From Cenococcum geophilum 1.58 (taxonomy: Eukaryota; Ascomycota; Dothideomycetes; Gloniales; Gloniaceae): 64,000 bases of DNA. The stretch spans positions 2,046,001 to 2,110,000 of the forward strand of contig KV748191.1 in assembly GCA_001692895.1 (NCBI GenBank), given 5' to 3'. Position numbers and translations under genes: made by a program. This document shows, piece by piece, positions 34,920 through 47,270 of this stretch (position 1 is its first letter; every line of letters starts with the position of its first letter). Under the pieces are notes generated by a model. The model saw only the letters and a program-made list of their open reading frames with translations. It had not been told where the DNA came from and ran no database searches.

Positions 34920-37390
34920 TTAAGGACTCCCTGAACTATCCAACTCCGGACTAGTAGTCCCGCTCTCTTTCTCCTCAACTACTGGCACGCTCATCGCCTC
35001 CCTTATGCTCTTCCTTTTCTCCTTGTCGTCCTCTTTTTTCTTTGCTTTGCTTGCCGCGGCAGCTGGCAATATTACTCCATTACTGCCGTTGATGCTCTTC
35101 CTATTTTCGGGATTCGCGGTAGAGCTAGCAGTGAGACTCGTATTAGGTTTTGATTTGGGCGCGGTGCTGGAAAAACTGGATGATAGTTTTGAGGTACTTT
35201 TGGAAGTATCGGATTGCGCGGCGAAGTCTTTCCATTTGCGCCAGCCATCGAAGTCAATGAGAGCTTGCATGCATCCCCATTCTTTGACTTTGCGCTCGAG
35301 CCAGACGAAGTTGACGGGCTACATACCATCGCTCGTTAGTAAAAATTCGGATTTTTGTAAAATCTCCACATCTTAAAATCTGGAGAACGTACCTTTGTTA
35401 AAAAGTCGTTGCACCCCGCCGCTAATGCTTCATGCCTGTCGCTCTGCAGGGAGCTGGCCGTAAGCGCCACAATAATGACTGGACTCTTAAACAGCAGCCC
35501 GTCTCCGAGTTTATCTTCCTCCTTGATCGCCTTTCCGCCCTCACCATCCTTCATCATCCCTAAATCAGGCGCCTCGCTGCTTGCACTGCTGAAAACGCCG
35601 ATACTATTCACACGTTCTAACCGCCTTATCTCCTTGGTAGCTTCTAAGCCGTTCATGATGGGCAGCTGAATATCCATCAGGACCAAGTGGAAACCACCAG
35701 AACGCCATTTTGTCACGGCTTCCCGTCCATTCATGGCACGCTGCCATCTCACCTTGAGACGTTCCATGAAAGCCCCCAAGACGCGCAAGTTTATAATGTT
35801 ATCCTCGACGATGAGAACGTTTATGGGTGGTACGGAGCCATCAAGGAGGCCAGCAGGAAGGGAAGGAGCATCGAGAGGCGGTTTCTGTCGTTTGCGGGAT
35901 TTAGTTGGTCGAGGAGAGGAAACGCGGGGTGTTGACGGTGAGGATGTTTGCTTCGGTACAGTTGTGTCTACAGCGGGAGGGGTTGGGAGAAGAGGAGCGG
36001 ATGGTACTGCATGTTTAGTGTCGGAGGCGGAGGAATCATGACGTGGGCGGTTCGAGGGACGAGAGGAGTTTACGGTAATGGTGGAGTTGGTCAATGCTGT
36101 TGGAGACGCGGTATGGGTTCGAGGGTATTTTGGACGGGCGTGATGTGCGCGACGAGACGTTCCTGGCGAAGGCAGTGGAGGCAGCTGTCCAGTGCTGAGC
36201 ACAGATATTGATCGTTCGTGAGCAGCATGTGATAGGGAGGCTCGACTGTCGTGAGAGACAGTGGTTAGAGCAGCTGGTGAGGGGTTGACGACCGGCATTG
36301 GCGGAAAATATTCTGCAGCGTTATCAATTGGTCTTGATTCGTCATAGTAATACGGCATGCCGTGCGGAGTCCCCCGTGGGGATGGCTTCGGTGTCCTTCT
36401 CTGCGGCACGTCGATAATGAGGGCCTCATGAACAGTCTGCCCGCCAGGATAGTATGCGTCTAAGGTCCTGCACATTTCCTCTTCAGGACCCAGAACTCGG
36501 TCCCCGGACTTCTGGTTGGCATCTCGCGGGAAGATTCGCAAGCTAACGTCTGGTGCATCGAAGCTTTTGCCCAGTGAATTGGCGTATTTCTTAAGTATCA
36601 TATCGCGCACATCATCCACCAAATCATCCTCCCGTACCTGTACCAGTGTAGCAGAACCATCCCGCCGTTTCACCCATATCTTTCGATGCAGCATGCCTGC
36701 GTTGAAGGTTGGAGGACCGGTGGAGAAGTAGTCGTGTGTGCCAGCACCAGTCACCGATGTCGGGGGGTTGTCTTCTGGATCCAGCAGCGTCCTGATTATG
36801 CGCGCATTCGAAGTTGTAACCAGTGATTGTCGTCTTATAACTCCAGGTGGTGGGCGTGGCTTGGGAGAGAGCGTGCGAGCGGGGAGCGGAGAAGGCTCCT
36901 CCCCAGTCTCTTGGGACAGGTCGTTGGATGTCAATTGATCTGTTGAGAGAGTCTCGGGATGGGCAGGGACGTGGATAGGTGTTGGCTCCTCGAGCGTGAC
37001 GGTGGGACAGGCAGACTCGGCTTGGGGCAGCGATGCGATGCTGTTCTCGAGTGCTTGCGGTTGTAGATCCTTTGAGTTTAGGCTCTCGGTCCGCCGGTCG
37101 GCAATGGTTTCAGGTTGATCAGTGTGTTTCGACAAGTCCACTGACGGTGAGCGATCCCTGTTGTCTTCTTCATCGTCGGCTGGCTGGGTGGAGACTTTTG
37201 GTAGTTTGGTTAAGGACGAGGAGGGCAGAAGGGCGCTACTTCGCTCGTGGCCGTTGCCACCAGCGGATGAACCAGTGGACCTTGCGGAAGTCGCGGAGCT
37301 TCGCCGTAAAAGTTTGGACCGGGCATTGTTGAGTCTGGTTTTGAGATCCCCCATTCCTTCCTCACCCACTGTCCCCTCCTTGCTGAGCAA
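34920..37390 (-). CDS. SSK1: SSK1-type response regulator, two exons
   Basis: Exons 37390-35393 and 35318-34920 join (AAG|GTACGT, TGTAG|CCC) to 798 residues. A long Ser/Pro-rich N-terminus contains, at about residues 230-330, a ubiquitin/RA-like fold (IWVKRRDGSATLVQVREDD) seen in fungal SSK1. The receiver domain spans about 520-710: INVLIVEDNIINLRVL (acidic pocket), LVLMDIQLPIMNGLEATKEI (phospho-acceptor Asp near 572), VALTASS (conserved Thr/Ser) and DFLTK (conserved Lys 666, last residue of exon 1), then PVNFVWLERKVKEWGCMQALIDF, diagnostic of SSK1. It receives phosphate from Ypd1 and controls the Ssk2/Hog1 MAP kinase cascade in osmotic and oxidative stress. A second ATG at 37354 (MGDLKTRL) may be the real start. 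Confidence 0.93.
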
Positions 37391-38455
37391 TGAGCTCGCG
37401 GTTGCGTACGTTGAAAGCGCCAGGGCTCGCTACAAGTTGCGAAGTGTGGCTTGTGGGTGCTAAGGTCTAACGACCATTACAATTTTGACGCGTTCGCGGA
37501 ATTCTCTCGGCGACGACGCGGGAAGATGCAGCACGGGGAAAGCAAACCAAAATAAATCAATAATCGTGTTTCGTACAAAAGAGTGTATCGAGGTCAAGCT
37601 GGAGGAGAAGCAGAAGGTGGAGGTGATTATCTGGGCGAGCTGCAGCTAAGAGGGACGCCCGTACTGGAGCAAATTCCATCCATTGTAGGTGAGGCTTGCC
37701 CTAGATCCCTAGACCACCGTGACCACCGACCATAAACCAACCTATCCCACCATGCCCTCGATGCAAATCCCTTCGCCACCGTGGCAACCCTCTGCACGCG
37801 TAAGCCTTATCTCATACCTCATACCTGGCTGCCAGGCATTCAGGAAACGTTGCGAGCCCAGGTTTTTGATCAGGAGCCTCAACGTTTCCGTTTTCCATTC
37901 CCGACTTGCCGGGCCTTTTCATTTTCTAAGGTATATGACAACGTCTTATGAATTCAATCTCAGCACCGCTGGTTTCAGGCACGAAACGTCTATTGCCAAC
38001 TGTACACTTTGCCACTGCTCATGCCTTATTAATCGTCGTGTCCTCCACGAGCCATAAGAACAAATTGTGGTGGTCTCTCTTCGCCACACGGTTACACATG
38101 CACGAGTTCACACGGAGCTAAAAAAACAAGGCTTCCGGCCCCTTTTCAGGATATTGCGGGTATTGGAGAATTCAAGACCGTTATACGTTGCAGGATGCAG
38201 AAACAAGTCGACGCTAATCGTCATGAACTACGGGGGGATCTACAGCGGAACATTCTCTTTTGAAATCGCTTCTCGTGTCCATCCTCATGCGCCACACCAG
38301 AAACTGCCCAAAACCAGCCCAAATTAGCCCACGTGTTATCAGTCATCGATTTCGTGCTCTGCCTCTTTGCTCTTATTTCGTCAAGCACGACAATCTTCAA
38401 CTTCAGGGTAAAAATACGGTTAGTACTTTACAACACAGCGGCCTCCCTTCCGGCA
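37391..38455. other. Intergenic region upstream of SSK1
   Basis: 1065 bases holding the SSK1 promoter and leader and the 3' side of the aquaporin relic. No supportable gene. Confidence 0.4.
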
Positions 38456-39271
38456 TTAATCGACTACGAAATCGTTGGTAGCAGAGTCTTGTCCGGGATT
38501 AGCCTCTTCGTAGTTGAAATATTTCACGAAACGATAATATCCCGCCGAAACCGCGGCGCCCAAAAAAAGGCCCAACCCAGTAAATCCAGCGGTATCCAGG
38601 AAACCAAGTCCCGGCAACAGAAGGGCCGAAGCTTCTCGCCGGGTTCAGCGACCCGCCACTATAATATCCAGTCAGTCTCTTATCCCGACGGAGAAGGAAT
38701 GAAAGTGATCCCGACTCACCCGCCAACTCGGCGACGAACAACGCCAACCCAATACCCACCGACGCGAGAAAGGTGTCCTTGCTCTTTCCCCCGCGTCTAG
38801 GGCAGCTGGCCTGCAAGACACATGCCGAGCGTGACCTGTGGTTGTCAGCCTGTATCGAGTCCAACACCTTACTCCCCCCTCCTCTCTTCCCTTTCCCCCT
38901 ATCCCCATCCCCTCACCTTCCAACATGACAAAATACCGAAGCAGACAAAGCAAAGCAAAGAAGAAAAGCAGCACACTCACAGCCGGATTGAACAACCCGC
39001 CGCTAATCCGATAGAACGCCCACACCGTCACTAGCAGACTGAACCCATACCCGAGCACGATATACACGACCATCTGCGCGCTCTTCTGCCCGTTAGCCAG
39101 CGCCACCGCGTCCGTCTGCTCCACCGCCATCGAGTGCGCCGCGAAGCCGAAGTACAAGAACAGGAACGTGCCCACGAACTCGCCCGACGCCGCCACGAAG
39201 TGGTTCTTCACCGCCCAGCCGTGGCGAGTGCTGCTGGAGTGGTTGTGGAAGGGGAGGGAGGGCTTGGGCAT
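38456..39271 (-). pseudogene. Broken aquaporin (MIP family) gene
   Basis: Exon 1 (39271-38981) encodes the first membrane helices (AASGEFVGTFLFLYFGF, VVYIVLGYGFSLLVTVWAF) up to the first NPA box, split by an intron exactly after NPA (GTGAGT). Exon 2 begins [12 protein letters not shown] at 38835 and hits a TAG at 38797-38799. Directly after it, in another frame, comes [24 protein letters not shown], which in the family lies about 60 to 70 residues further on, so helices 3 to 5 are missing. The second NPA box ([12 protein letters not shown]) and [10 protein letters not shown] follow. A further one-base shift at an A7 run (38562-38568, T7 on the coding strand) separates this from the proper C-terminus ([18 protein letters not shown]), which ends at 38456. 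Several independent lesions make it a non-functional copy unless the assembly is faulty. Confidence 0.75.
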
Positions 39272-40167
39272 TTTTTGGGGATGCTGGAGTGAGAGAAAAA
39301 AGGAGAAATAGGGCCGGATTGCGTGGCGTGCGCTTCGAGTGGAACAGATAGGCAGCAGCCCGCCTCAAGCGGCTAACTAGCCCTGCTACAAAGAAAGGTC
39401 GCAAAAAAAGGGTGAGTCTGGCTGCCGGGTTTAAGGAATAAACTTGCTGTAGTCTGGCTCGGCTCCTAAGGTAAAGACAAAGCAGCAGTCATGCCATCGT
39501 GCATGCTGCCAGCGCATCCAACGACGCGTATACTCGATATCTCTTCAGCCCGCGCGCAACTGTGATGTTGGTGGATGTCCTGCTCAGACCCGCAAAGGTG
39601 ACGAATGATGTGGCGCTGGGATAGGGTGGGACGATTGATGTGCGCATTGGCGACGCTCACTACGCCGGGTTTGAGGGCCTGGGCACGATTCAGCGAGATG
39701 ATTGGGTGGAAGGGCTGAGAGGTGTGGAATAGGTCATTCAAGGGTCATTATAACGTGAGTATTGTAAAGTGATGAAGGCTTTGGTAGTACGGGCTTGCGT
39801 AATGGTATTTGTCTGGGGTGCCAGAAGGACGTTGAACGCAGAGCGTGCATCGAGCTGTGTCTTTGTGATGGCTTCATGACAAAGTTACAAGTGCGGGGAG
39901 CACTCTCGTGTCTCGTGCTGCTTTGCGTATTAACAATGCGGGTTTGCGGTGGTGTTGAAGGTCTCAATACTATTCATTTCCACACAAAGCCTATACCATC
40001 GCAATGTGAAGACCAGCAACTTCATACAGCTAACAGCATTGTTCAGAAGTATCATCATGGATATATAAACCTCAACCGTATCGTAACCACCGGTTTTCTC
40101 ATCACATCCCTGTCTAACAAACATACCATAGATCTTCTGATAGATATACACGCACGGCTGTTCAAAA
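39272..40167. other. Intergenic region, 896 bp
   Basis: 5' region of the aquaporin relic and of the small CxxC gene. Nothing else supported. Confidence 0.35.
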
Positions 40168-40533
40168 ATGGCCCCGAAACCTCTCTTTACTTGCGCAAAA
40201 GCGAGCGCCACAACCGCACAAGCGGTAGCTGTAGAAGAGAAGCTGATATGCCGCGTCTGCGGCTCCGAATACACGATGCATCTAATGCTCACGAACGCAG
40301 ACGGCAGTGTCGCGGCCGGCAAAAAGGGCGCGTCGCAGTGCCGGAATTGTAGTATATTGTGGAAGAGTGAGGCAGGCCTCAGCTCATTTCCGACATTACT
40401 GGAGAGTGAAAGTGGCAAGAAGTGGTCTGCATCAGGCGCGTTCTCGCCGTCTTTGATGCCTTTTGGCAGGCCCTTCGGGAATACCCTAGTTGAAAAGAGT
40501 GAAAAGGTGCTGGCTCTGGGCGAGAGCTGGTAG
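40168..40533 (+). CDS. Small CxxC/CxxC protein, possible zinc ribbon
   Basis: A single-exon frame of 121 residues with a good start context (AAAATGG). Two Cys pairs, CRVC near residue 49 and CRNC near residue 79, are about 30 residues apart and could bind one zinc ion; the spacing suits a zinc ribbon or an AN1-like fold but matches none closely. An ATMHLML-like hydrophobic strand and a Gly/Ser/Lys-rich tail complete it. I do not recognise the family and the gene could be a chance frame. Confidence 0.45.
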   Translation: MAPKPLFTCAKASATTAQAVAVEEKLICRVCGSEYTMHLMLTNADGSVAAGKKGASQCRNCSILWKSEAGLSSFPTLLESESGKKWSASGAFSPSLMPFGRPFGNTLVEKSEKVLALGESW

Positions 40534-42900
40534 GCACAGCAGAGAAGCCGATATAAATAATGGAAGTTAAAAGGTTGAAAAATGGGTAGAAATAGAAAAG
40601 TGATAACAGCGAAAGTTAAGTGGAAAATAGAATTAAGGGGGTGGACACGTTTGTGCATCTGCAGAGGAAATGTGGTAAGTTCAGGAGTACCGAATCTTGC
40701 GACCTCTTCTAATGCCTAGACGTATGGCATCCCCGTACGAGCCCACGCTGTCATTCCGGAAACTTCCGGTTACGTGATAGAAAGACTGGGTATGAGATTT
40801 GAGGTACTAATTCCTATGTTTCGATCTACAAGGCAGTGCTTGGCGTGCTCTGTGATTCAAGCCAAGCCGCCTATCGCGCCAGTTTTCATTGCCAAGAGTG
40901 GTACGGGAGCGATCAGCCTTGCACAGCTTGCGCTATGGAATGTACAGCAATTCTTGGCTTAATTTTGCTGAGAATTTCAAATCAACAGAGACCTTAGATT
41001 AACCAGTAGAGTGGAGCCTCTGAGTTGTCAACCTGAAGAATGCCGGATGACCATGGTGACGTGGAGGGAGTCTTGGAATTCTAAGCCTGGGAACATCCCT
41101 CCATATGGTAGTATTTTATGTTTAAGAAACCGTGGGGTGGTGAATAAGTCGGTGAGATGTCAGTGTCTTACGGAGGTTCTGTAGGTAGTGAGGATTCCCT
41201 GATTCGTTCTTCTATTCTTCCAGGCGGCAAAGTTATTGTGTAATGCCACAGGGTATTCTGCTCCTGGCGATGAGGAGCGTCGCTCTCCTAAACATGATAT
41301 CGGCGCAGAAATATCATGTGTCGTAAGTATATGGGGCATAGCATTCCCGATCAAGCGGAAGAACTTGATCAGGCACGCAATGACATTCCGGTAGAAGTCC
41401 GGACGTGACATTCCATAAACAGACACAGTTAATGTAACAAGTTATTTAAATCCTCGGAAAGATGCCTCCAGTCTATGACCTTCTCCTTTCGGTGCATTCA
41501 GCTGAGCGTCTCCGGGTGCAAAGATGTTTCCCGCCGGAGAGTGACTTGATCATCCACAAGGGGTGCTTGGTGTGGTAGAGGAGCACAAGACCAAGAGTAA
41601 GCTGACGAAGATTCGGAGTCCTACTCGAAGACCGACGCACGCCGGCATGGTATAATAAATGAACGCAATAGAGACTCTAGAAGCCAAGCCCGGTCTACGT
41701 AATAACATTGGAGATTTAGATTGAAGGCCGCGTCTCGCCAAGTGCCACGGCGGGAGTACGACATGCTCTAGACGAGTGCAATTGACAAGGCATGGCGTTT
41801 AAAAAAACTTCTTGGAACCCTGAAGATCATCAGATTAGACTCGGCAATGAGATGCGGGAGGGACTATCAAACAGGAGAAATGCTAAGAAGTACGGAGGGT
41901 CGGCGTTAAAGGAAACGAAAAAGGAAGTAGCCAAGAGCCGATAAATGATCTAGAAAAGCAGGAGAATAGAGAGCAGTGATCAGTCTCAAGGGGGAAAAGA
42001 GTGTCTGCCGTTGGATCGAAGTGCGATCGGCGCAGATGTGGTTTGTTCGGACTCGGGAAATGCAGAGAGTCGTGGACCAATGCATGGCAAGGTATTTCAT
42101 GCAAAAGAACGCCAACCCGCCAAGTATCCGCCTGCAAACGGCACTAAGGAGCCTCATGGTGCGACATCGAGAAATGTTGAGGAATAGGGCACGCTGTGAT
42201 GCTGTGATGCTGTGATGCTGTGATGCTGAAGATTGTCGCTGACGTCGATCAAAGGTATTCGTTGTCCTCCGAGCCAAGACTTCTTTAACATTCAAAGTAC
42301 CTGCAGGCTGGGCACTCTTGGCCTGCCAAGCCGATGAAGGTAAGATGCGATTGAAGGGGTTCCCGGTGTTGTCGTTGTCCGAATCGCCCCTGGAAATCAG
42401 TTATGCACGACGGGGATTGCACAAGGTGAAAATTTTGACTTTGGAGGAAATACCTCACGTGCTGCAACATGAAAACGTAACCGATGTCGCCTTGTGAAAA
42501 GGCAATGTGCATAAAACGATATGCATGAGCATCACCACGCTGTGGATTGTGGAGATGTGGAGGTGGAACGGCCCCCCCCCACGAATGAAAGTGAGCGAGC
42601 ACAGGCCCATATCCTTACTTTACCCCAGGCTAAATGATTCTTTGCATCGATGAAATACGGAAAACACGAGGTAAGCTCTTGACTAATGCAGGTTCCACGA
42701 CTTGAGCTGTGGGGGATGGGCCTCGGACGGAGAAGAGTCCAGCCAAAATAATCCATTGGTATCCAGGCCCTGTGAAATCAGAGACATAAGCTCACCGCAA
42801 CGACTCCGTTGGCGCGCGGGACGTGGCTGTTCTCGTGCTAAAAGGGGGAGCCAGTCGGGGAACTTGTCCTGCGTGAATATCATGGTCATTAGTGCATGTA
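40534..42900. other. Gene-free interval of 2.4 kb
   Basis: No supportable gene. It contains a short 8-bp tandem repeat (listed) and is bounded on the right by a MITE. Confidence 0.4.
42194..42225. repeat. 8-bp microsatellite, four copies of CTGTGATG
   Basis: Four perfect tandem copies over 32 bases in non-coding sequence. Confidence 0.9.
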
Positions 42901-43236
42901 CAGTCAAAACTCCTTAATACGATATTGGGTATATAACGATGTCATTTATATTACGATCTACGCCCCTTGATCAAACAGGTTTTAGTGTAATATTACGATA
43001 ATCTGACTTTTGACGGTATCGTTAAGCACCTACCACCAATATCGGTATAACCAGTAGAGAATTTGTATGGGAAAGAGTCCTATTTGGCCCGTGAGGTAGA
43101 TATCTTAAGCCTTTTTAGGTATTAAATCCCCGTTTTTCCTGCTTATTCACCTACACGTGACTTTTGACATAACAATACCATTGGTATTACGATAAGTCGG
43201 CCGAACAAACGGTATCGTATTAAAAAGATTTGACTG
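42901..43236. mobile_element. Tc1/mariner-type MITE, 336 bp
   Basis: Flanked on both sides by TA (42899-42900, 43237-43238). The termini are inverted repeats, CAGTCAAAACTCCTTAATAC on the left and CAGTCAAATCTTTTTAATAC on the right (reverse complement), continuing as ACGATA. The interior repeats a TATTACGATA motif in both orientations. There is no coding capacity; a pogo- or Tc1-type transposase supplied in trans would mobilise it. Confidence 0.88.
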
Positions 43237-45115
43237 TACGCGAATGCTATTCTTGGCTTCCGGCATACACTTAGGTGACGTCTTTTAAATGGCGTGGGGT
43301 GGCCGCTCTGGCCGCCCCAGCCGCTCCAGCCGCAAGTGTCGGGAATAGAGAAATGTCATCGTGACGGCTCTCCAAATCCGCGATTGAAGCTGAGCATGCA
43401 GGCACTGCAGGATATCGGCCGGTCAAGGAGAAGCCAGAGTGCATCGAGATTTGCGGGGTTAGGCGTTTTACAACATATTGTGGGGTTGTGCGCAGGTCGT
43501 TCGGTGGTCTGTGGCAGTGTTGTGAATTCACCGACAGTCCAGTTAAAGGATGAGCGGTGACAGTCTGCAAAGTTGTTGGATATTATAAGGGACTGTGTAT
43601 GATGTGCAGCATGTTCAGGGAAGCAGAAAAGGCAACGCGAAGCTTGTCGACGGCTTCCAATCCCCCACTCGTGGCTTTCCAATCGCAAAGCGCGGCAAAG
43701 AGTGACAATACAGGGATAGTAATCGGGTTGCCGTGAATAAGCCTTCGAGATGCTTCAGCTGGGGCTTTTCCACTTGCCCTTCAGCCTGACTCCTGTAGGC
43801 GGTGCACATAGCTTCGGGCGCCCGATTCTGCCTGAGCTGGCAGCGCGCGCGAAAGCTTTCACGGGCACTGACACGGTCACGGCAGGGAGCCAGAGAGCCA
43901 GGAACACCAGGGCTCCAGCATCGCCAATAAGCAGCAGGCGAATGTCGGTGTCAAATACAGGAACCAGGCAATTGGAAGGGCTGAGCGGCCCGGAATATAG
44001 ATGGGCGGGTGGTTGGATGCAGAAAATAATGCCGCATTGGCGTCATCTCACAAAGGAGATTTGGCGGGTCCACGATCACCTTTGTCCATGATCGGTGTCG
44101 GGGCGGGGAGCTATTCTTGCATCCCTCGCATCTTGTTTGGCGGGCGATATGGTTACATAAAATGTGGAATATAAAATACAGCGGGCGTTTTTGCAGGCGT
44201 GGCCTCATCGGGCAATCCGGCAAGCAGAAGATATGAGGGCCAGGTCATGGCGAAATCTTTGCCTGCGAGCGCGCAGGCAAACGGGGTAACGTGTGCCAAG
44301 AGGGCCGAATGCGATGCTAGGGGGGCGCAAAACTCGGCGCGGCCAGTTTTCTTTATCTTGAGCCTGGAGGTCAGAGAGCAACCACGACATCCCAGCGAGC
44401 GATCATCTGCACCGTCTACGGTATCATAGCTGCTGCAGCTGCTGCAGGTGGCTTCGCGCAGTGGGGTGCGTTTTGAACAGGCCCGCCTTGTTGCCGAAAG
44501 CCTCATCCAAATGTCTTAAAAGCGTGTCGCAGCGCGTTCGTCTGCCTTGAAACCCTTCGTTGCAGTTGCTGTGTCGCCTGTGGACGAGCGCCCTGGATTA
44601 CGTCCCATCCATCTTTTGCTTGCCCGTTGGTTACTTGCTGGTTCCCTGGCCCATTAACAACCCACTTTGCCATCACGCCCCAGGCTCTCGCCCACCAAGT
44701 GGCCCGATCGGCATCTGCTTGCCGTGCCTCAGCGCCTGGGCCTGCAGGGCTGTCTCGCACCTCGCGATTCTCCAACACCGTTTTCCCCAAACTAAAAAGC
44801 AATCCAGCCTCTCACCGTCGCCAAACCCTTACTTATTCTTTCTTCACATTCGCATGGCGCTTTGGATTATAATCCATTTCTTCAACTTACTCTCTACCGT
44901 CCCCACCTTACGCTTCTACTCTTCAACTAGTTTGACCTCCACGTACTACTGTCCAAGCTCCCTCCAAAGGGCGTAACCGTGGTGCCCAGCTTTCCAATTT
45001 CTTGTCCTAAATCCATAGCGTCTTGTACCCGCCAGATCTGGTTACACGGCCTGTGCCGAGGATTGCAGATCGCAATTGTCTGCAGCTCAGCCCCAAGCAA
45101 GCCAAGGCCCTCACA
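43237..45115. other. Intergenic region and long leader of the kinase gene
   Basis: No gene. Bases about 44780-45100 are rich in C and T, as in leaders of highly expressed fungal genes. The frame of the kinase is open back to an ATG at 45023, but the ATG at 45116 has the better context (CACAATG). Confidence 0.45.
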
Positions 45116-47270
45116 ATGTCTTCGACTCAAACCGAGCAAACTCTCGGACTTGTCGCAATGGAGAGGCCGAGCTCGATAAACCTCCATAAGAACGACTCCG
45201 TGGACGCATCGGTAGAAGTCGACTCTTCTCACCTCAGAGATTCCCGAGCAATCGACTGCCAAGCTCCTATACCAGAGGAAGACGAGAGCAGCGAGACAGC
45301 TAGCGAGCCCGTCGAGCCCGTCACACCTACAAGTGATACTCATTCACATTCTTTCCATCACGACGACGGCCACTTGGACACTGGTGCCTCCACACCACAA
45401 CCTGAAATGAAGACCAAGTCGGCAGCATTGACGCCGGGTCCGCGCCCCCCTCCAACTCCCCGCACGCAGACATCGAATAATGTCGACGTATCAGGACAAC
45501 CAAAACCGGGTCTTACTAAACGTGTTGGTTCATTTGTGCGGAGTAAACTTCACCGGACTCTTTCCGGTCGGGAGGAGCCGAGCAAAGAAACTTTTCTCTG
45601 CACCGGACCCGACGTCACCGCCCTGAACACCGAACACAACGCAATGAAGACGCGACGACATGGCTCATTTTCTCTCTCGGCTCGAAACTCTCCGAAATCT
45701 TCACCATCCAACACGCCGCCTACCCCGAGTTCGCCTTCTAGCACAATATCTGGTGAACACAGCTTAGGTATACCGCAGGACGGAAATTTCAAATACCAGC
45801 ACTCCCAGTCTTCGACTGTATTGAGTGGTATGGCTCGACCGAGGTCGGGTATCACTTGGGGTGGTGCCACAAAAGGGAGCAAAGGAGAAAAAAGTTCTAG
45901 GATGGGCCGAAGGCGATCAGCAAGCACGGAGATTGTCCCGAGGATACAATGTACCGACGATCCTACAGTAGGCCTTGTTAACACCTTCTCCAGGCCTGCC
46001 GCCGAAGGTGTTGGTATGAAAGCCCGCAGATTGAGTACCAGCTTGCCTGATGAGTTTACAGTTGACTTTTGCGCACTGGATAAGGAGTTTAAAAGCTCGA
46101 GTCTGATGCCAGGAAAACGTGGAAGGCGATTAGGGAGAGGTGCTACTGCGGAAGTGCGTATCATGGCTCGGAGAGGTGTCTCTGGTGAGGAGCTGGTCGC
46201 CGTTAAAGAATTTCGGGAAAGAGAAAGAACCGAAAACGAAGAGGAGTACATCAAGAAGATCAAGTCTGAGTACAGCATCGCCAAGAGCTTGCGCCACCCA
46301 AACATTGTTGAAACAGTACGATTATGCACTCACAACGGACACTGGAACCACGTTATGGAATTTTGTAACTATGGAGAGGTTTACGCCCTGGTTGAACGGA
46401 AGCTTTTCTGCTCGAACGGCTACTATTCGCTCCAAGACCGGCTTTGTTTCTTCAAGCAACTACTTCGAGGAGTTGACTACTTGCACAGCCACGGTATTGC
46501 TCACCGCGACATCAAGCTGGAAAACTTACTTTTGAGCAAAGAAGGTCACCTAAAGCTTTCCGATTTTGGTGTTGCCGAAGTCTTCTGTGGTGAGCATCCG
46601 GGTCTACGCGCGGCAGGAGGGGAGTGTGGAAAGAATATGGGCGAAGTTCGCCTGTCTAAGCCAGGTATCTGCGGCAGTCTTCCCTACATTGCCCCAGAGG
46701 TTCTCGAAAAGAAGGGTAAGCTTCCTCACACACAATGTTCTGGCATACGCTAACATTTTAGTAGGCAATTATGATCCTCGTCCTCTCGATGTTTGGTCTT
46801 GCGCCGTTGTATTCTTGACGATGACCTGCGGCGGATGCCCATGGCAAGCTGCCAAACCAGAGTATCAGAACTACGCCAGATTCAAGAAAGGATGGGATCA
46901 CTGGCTTCCCAATCACCCCGACGGCTTGATCAAAGACGCGCCAGATGGTGCTCCAAAGTGCGGTCCATTGTTCGGCTCCCTGGAACCACCAGCTATCAAA
47001 CGTCTCATGCTGAAGATGTTGCACCCTATCCCGGATAAGCGCATCACAATCCGCGAGGTGATGACTAGTCCTTATGTCAGGGGAATTGAATGCTGCTGTC
47101 CCGAGAGCTTCGAAGATCAAACCTGCTGTATTGACGTCTCAAAGAAAGGCAGCAAAGCAACCTCTAAGATGATAGTGCAGAAGAAACACCACCACATTCC
47201 TCCGAAGCCCGAAAAGCCTCTTGCAAAGGCCTTTCAACATCGGTTTGACATGGGCGACGGATGGCAATAA
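45116..47270 (+). CDS. Ser/Thr protein kinase of the HAL4/SAT4 (Npr1) group, two exons
   Basis: Exons 45116-46715 and 46765-47270 join across a 49-base intron (G|GTAAGC, TTTTAGTAG|GC) to 701 residues. About 335 residues of Ser/Pro-rich N-terminus (with an RVGSFVRSKLHRTLSGR segment common in this group) precede the kinase domain: LGRGATAEVRI (Gly loop), VAVKEF (Lys), HRDIKLENLLL (catalytic loop, near residue 463), DFGVAE (metal-binding Asp), and ICGSLPYIAPEVL (activation segment). The insert CGEHPGLRAAGGECGKNMGEVRLSKP before it and CPWQAAKPEYQNYARFKKGW after it are typical of HAL4/HAL5-like kinases, which stabilise the Trk potassium transporter and nutrient permeases at the plasma membrane. 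Confidence 0.88.

Noticed and set aside
35409..37463. Several plus-strand frames of 60 to 113 codons
   Set aside because: All lie antisense to SSK1, whose receiver domain is unmistakable.
45550..46329. 259-codon minus-strand frame
   Set aside because: Antisense to the kinase gene; the plus strand carries the kinase motifs.
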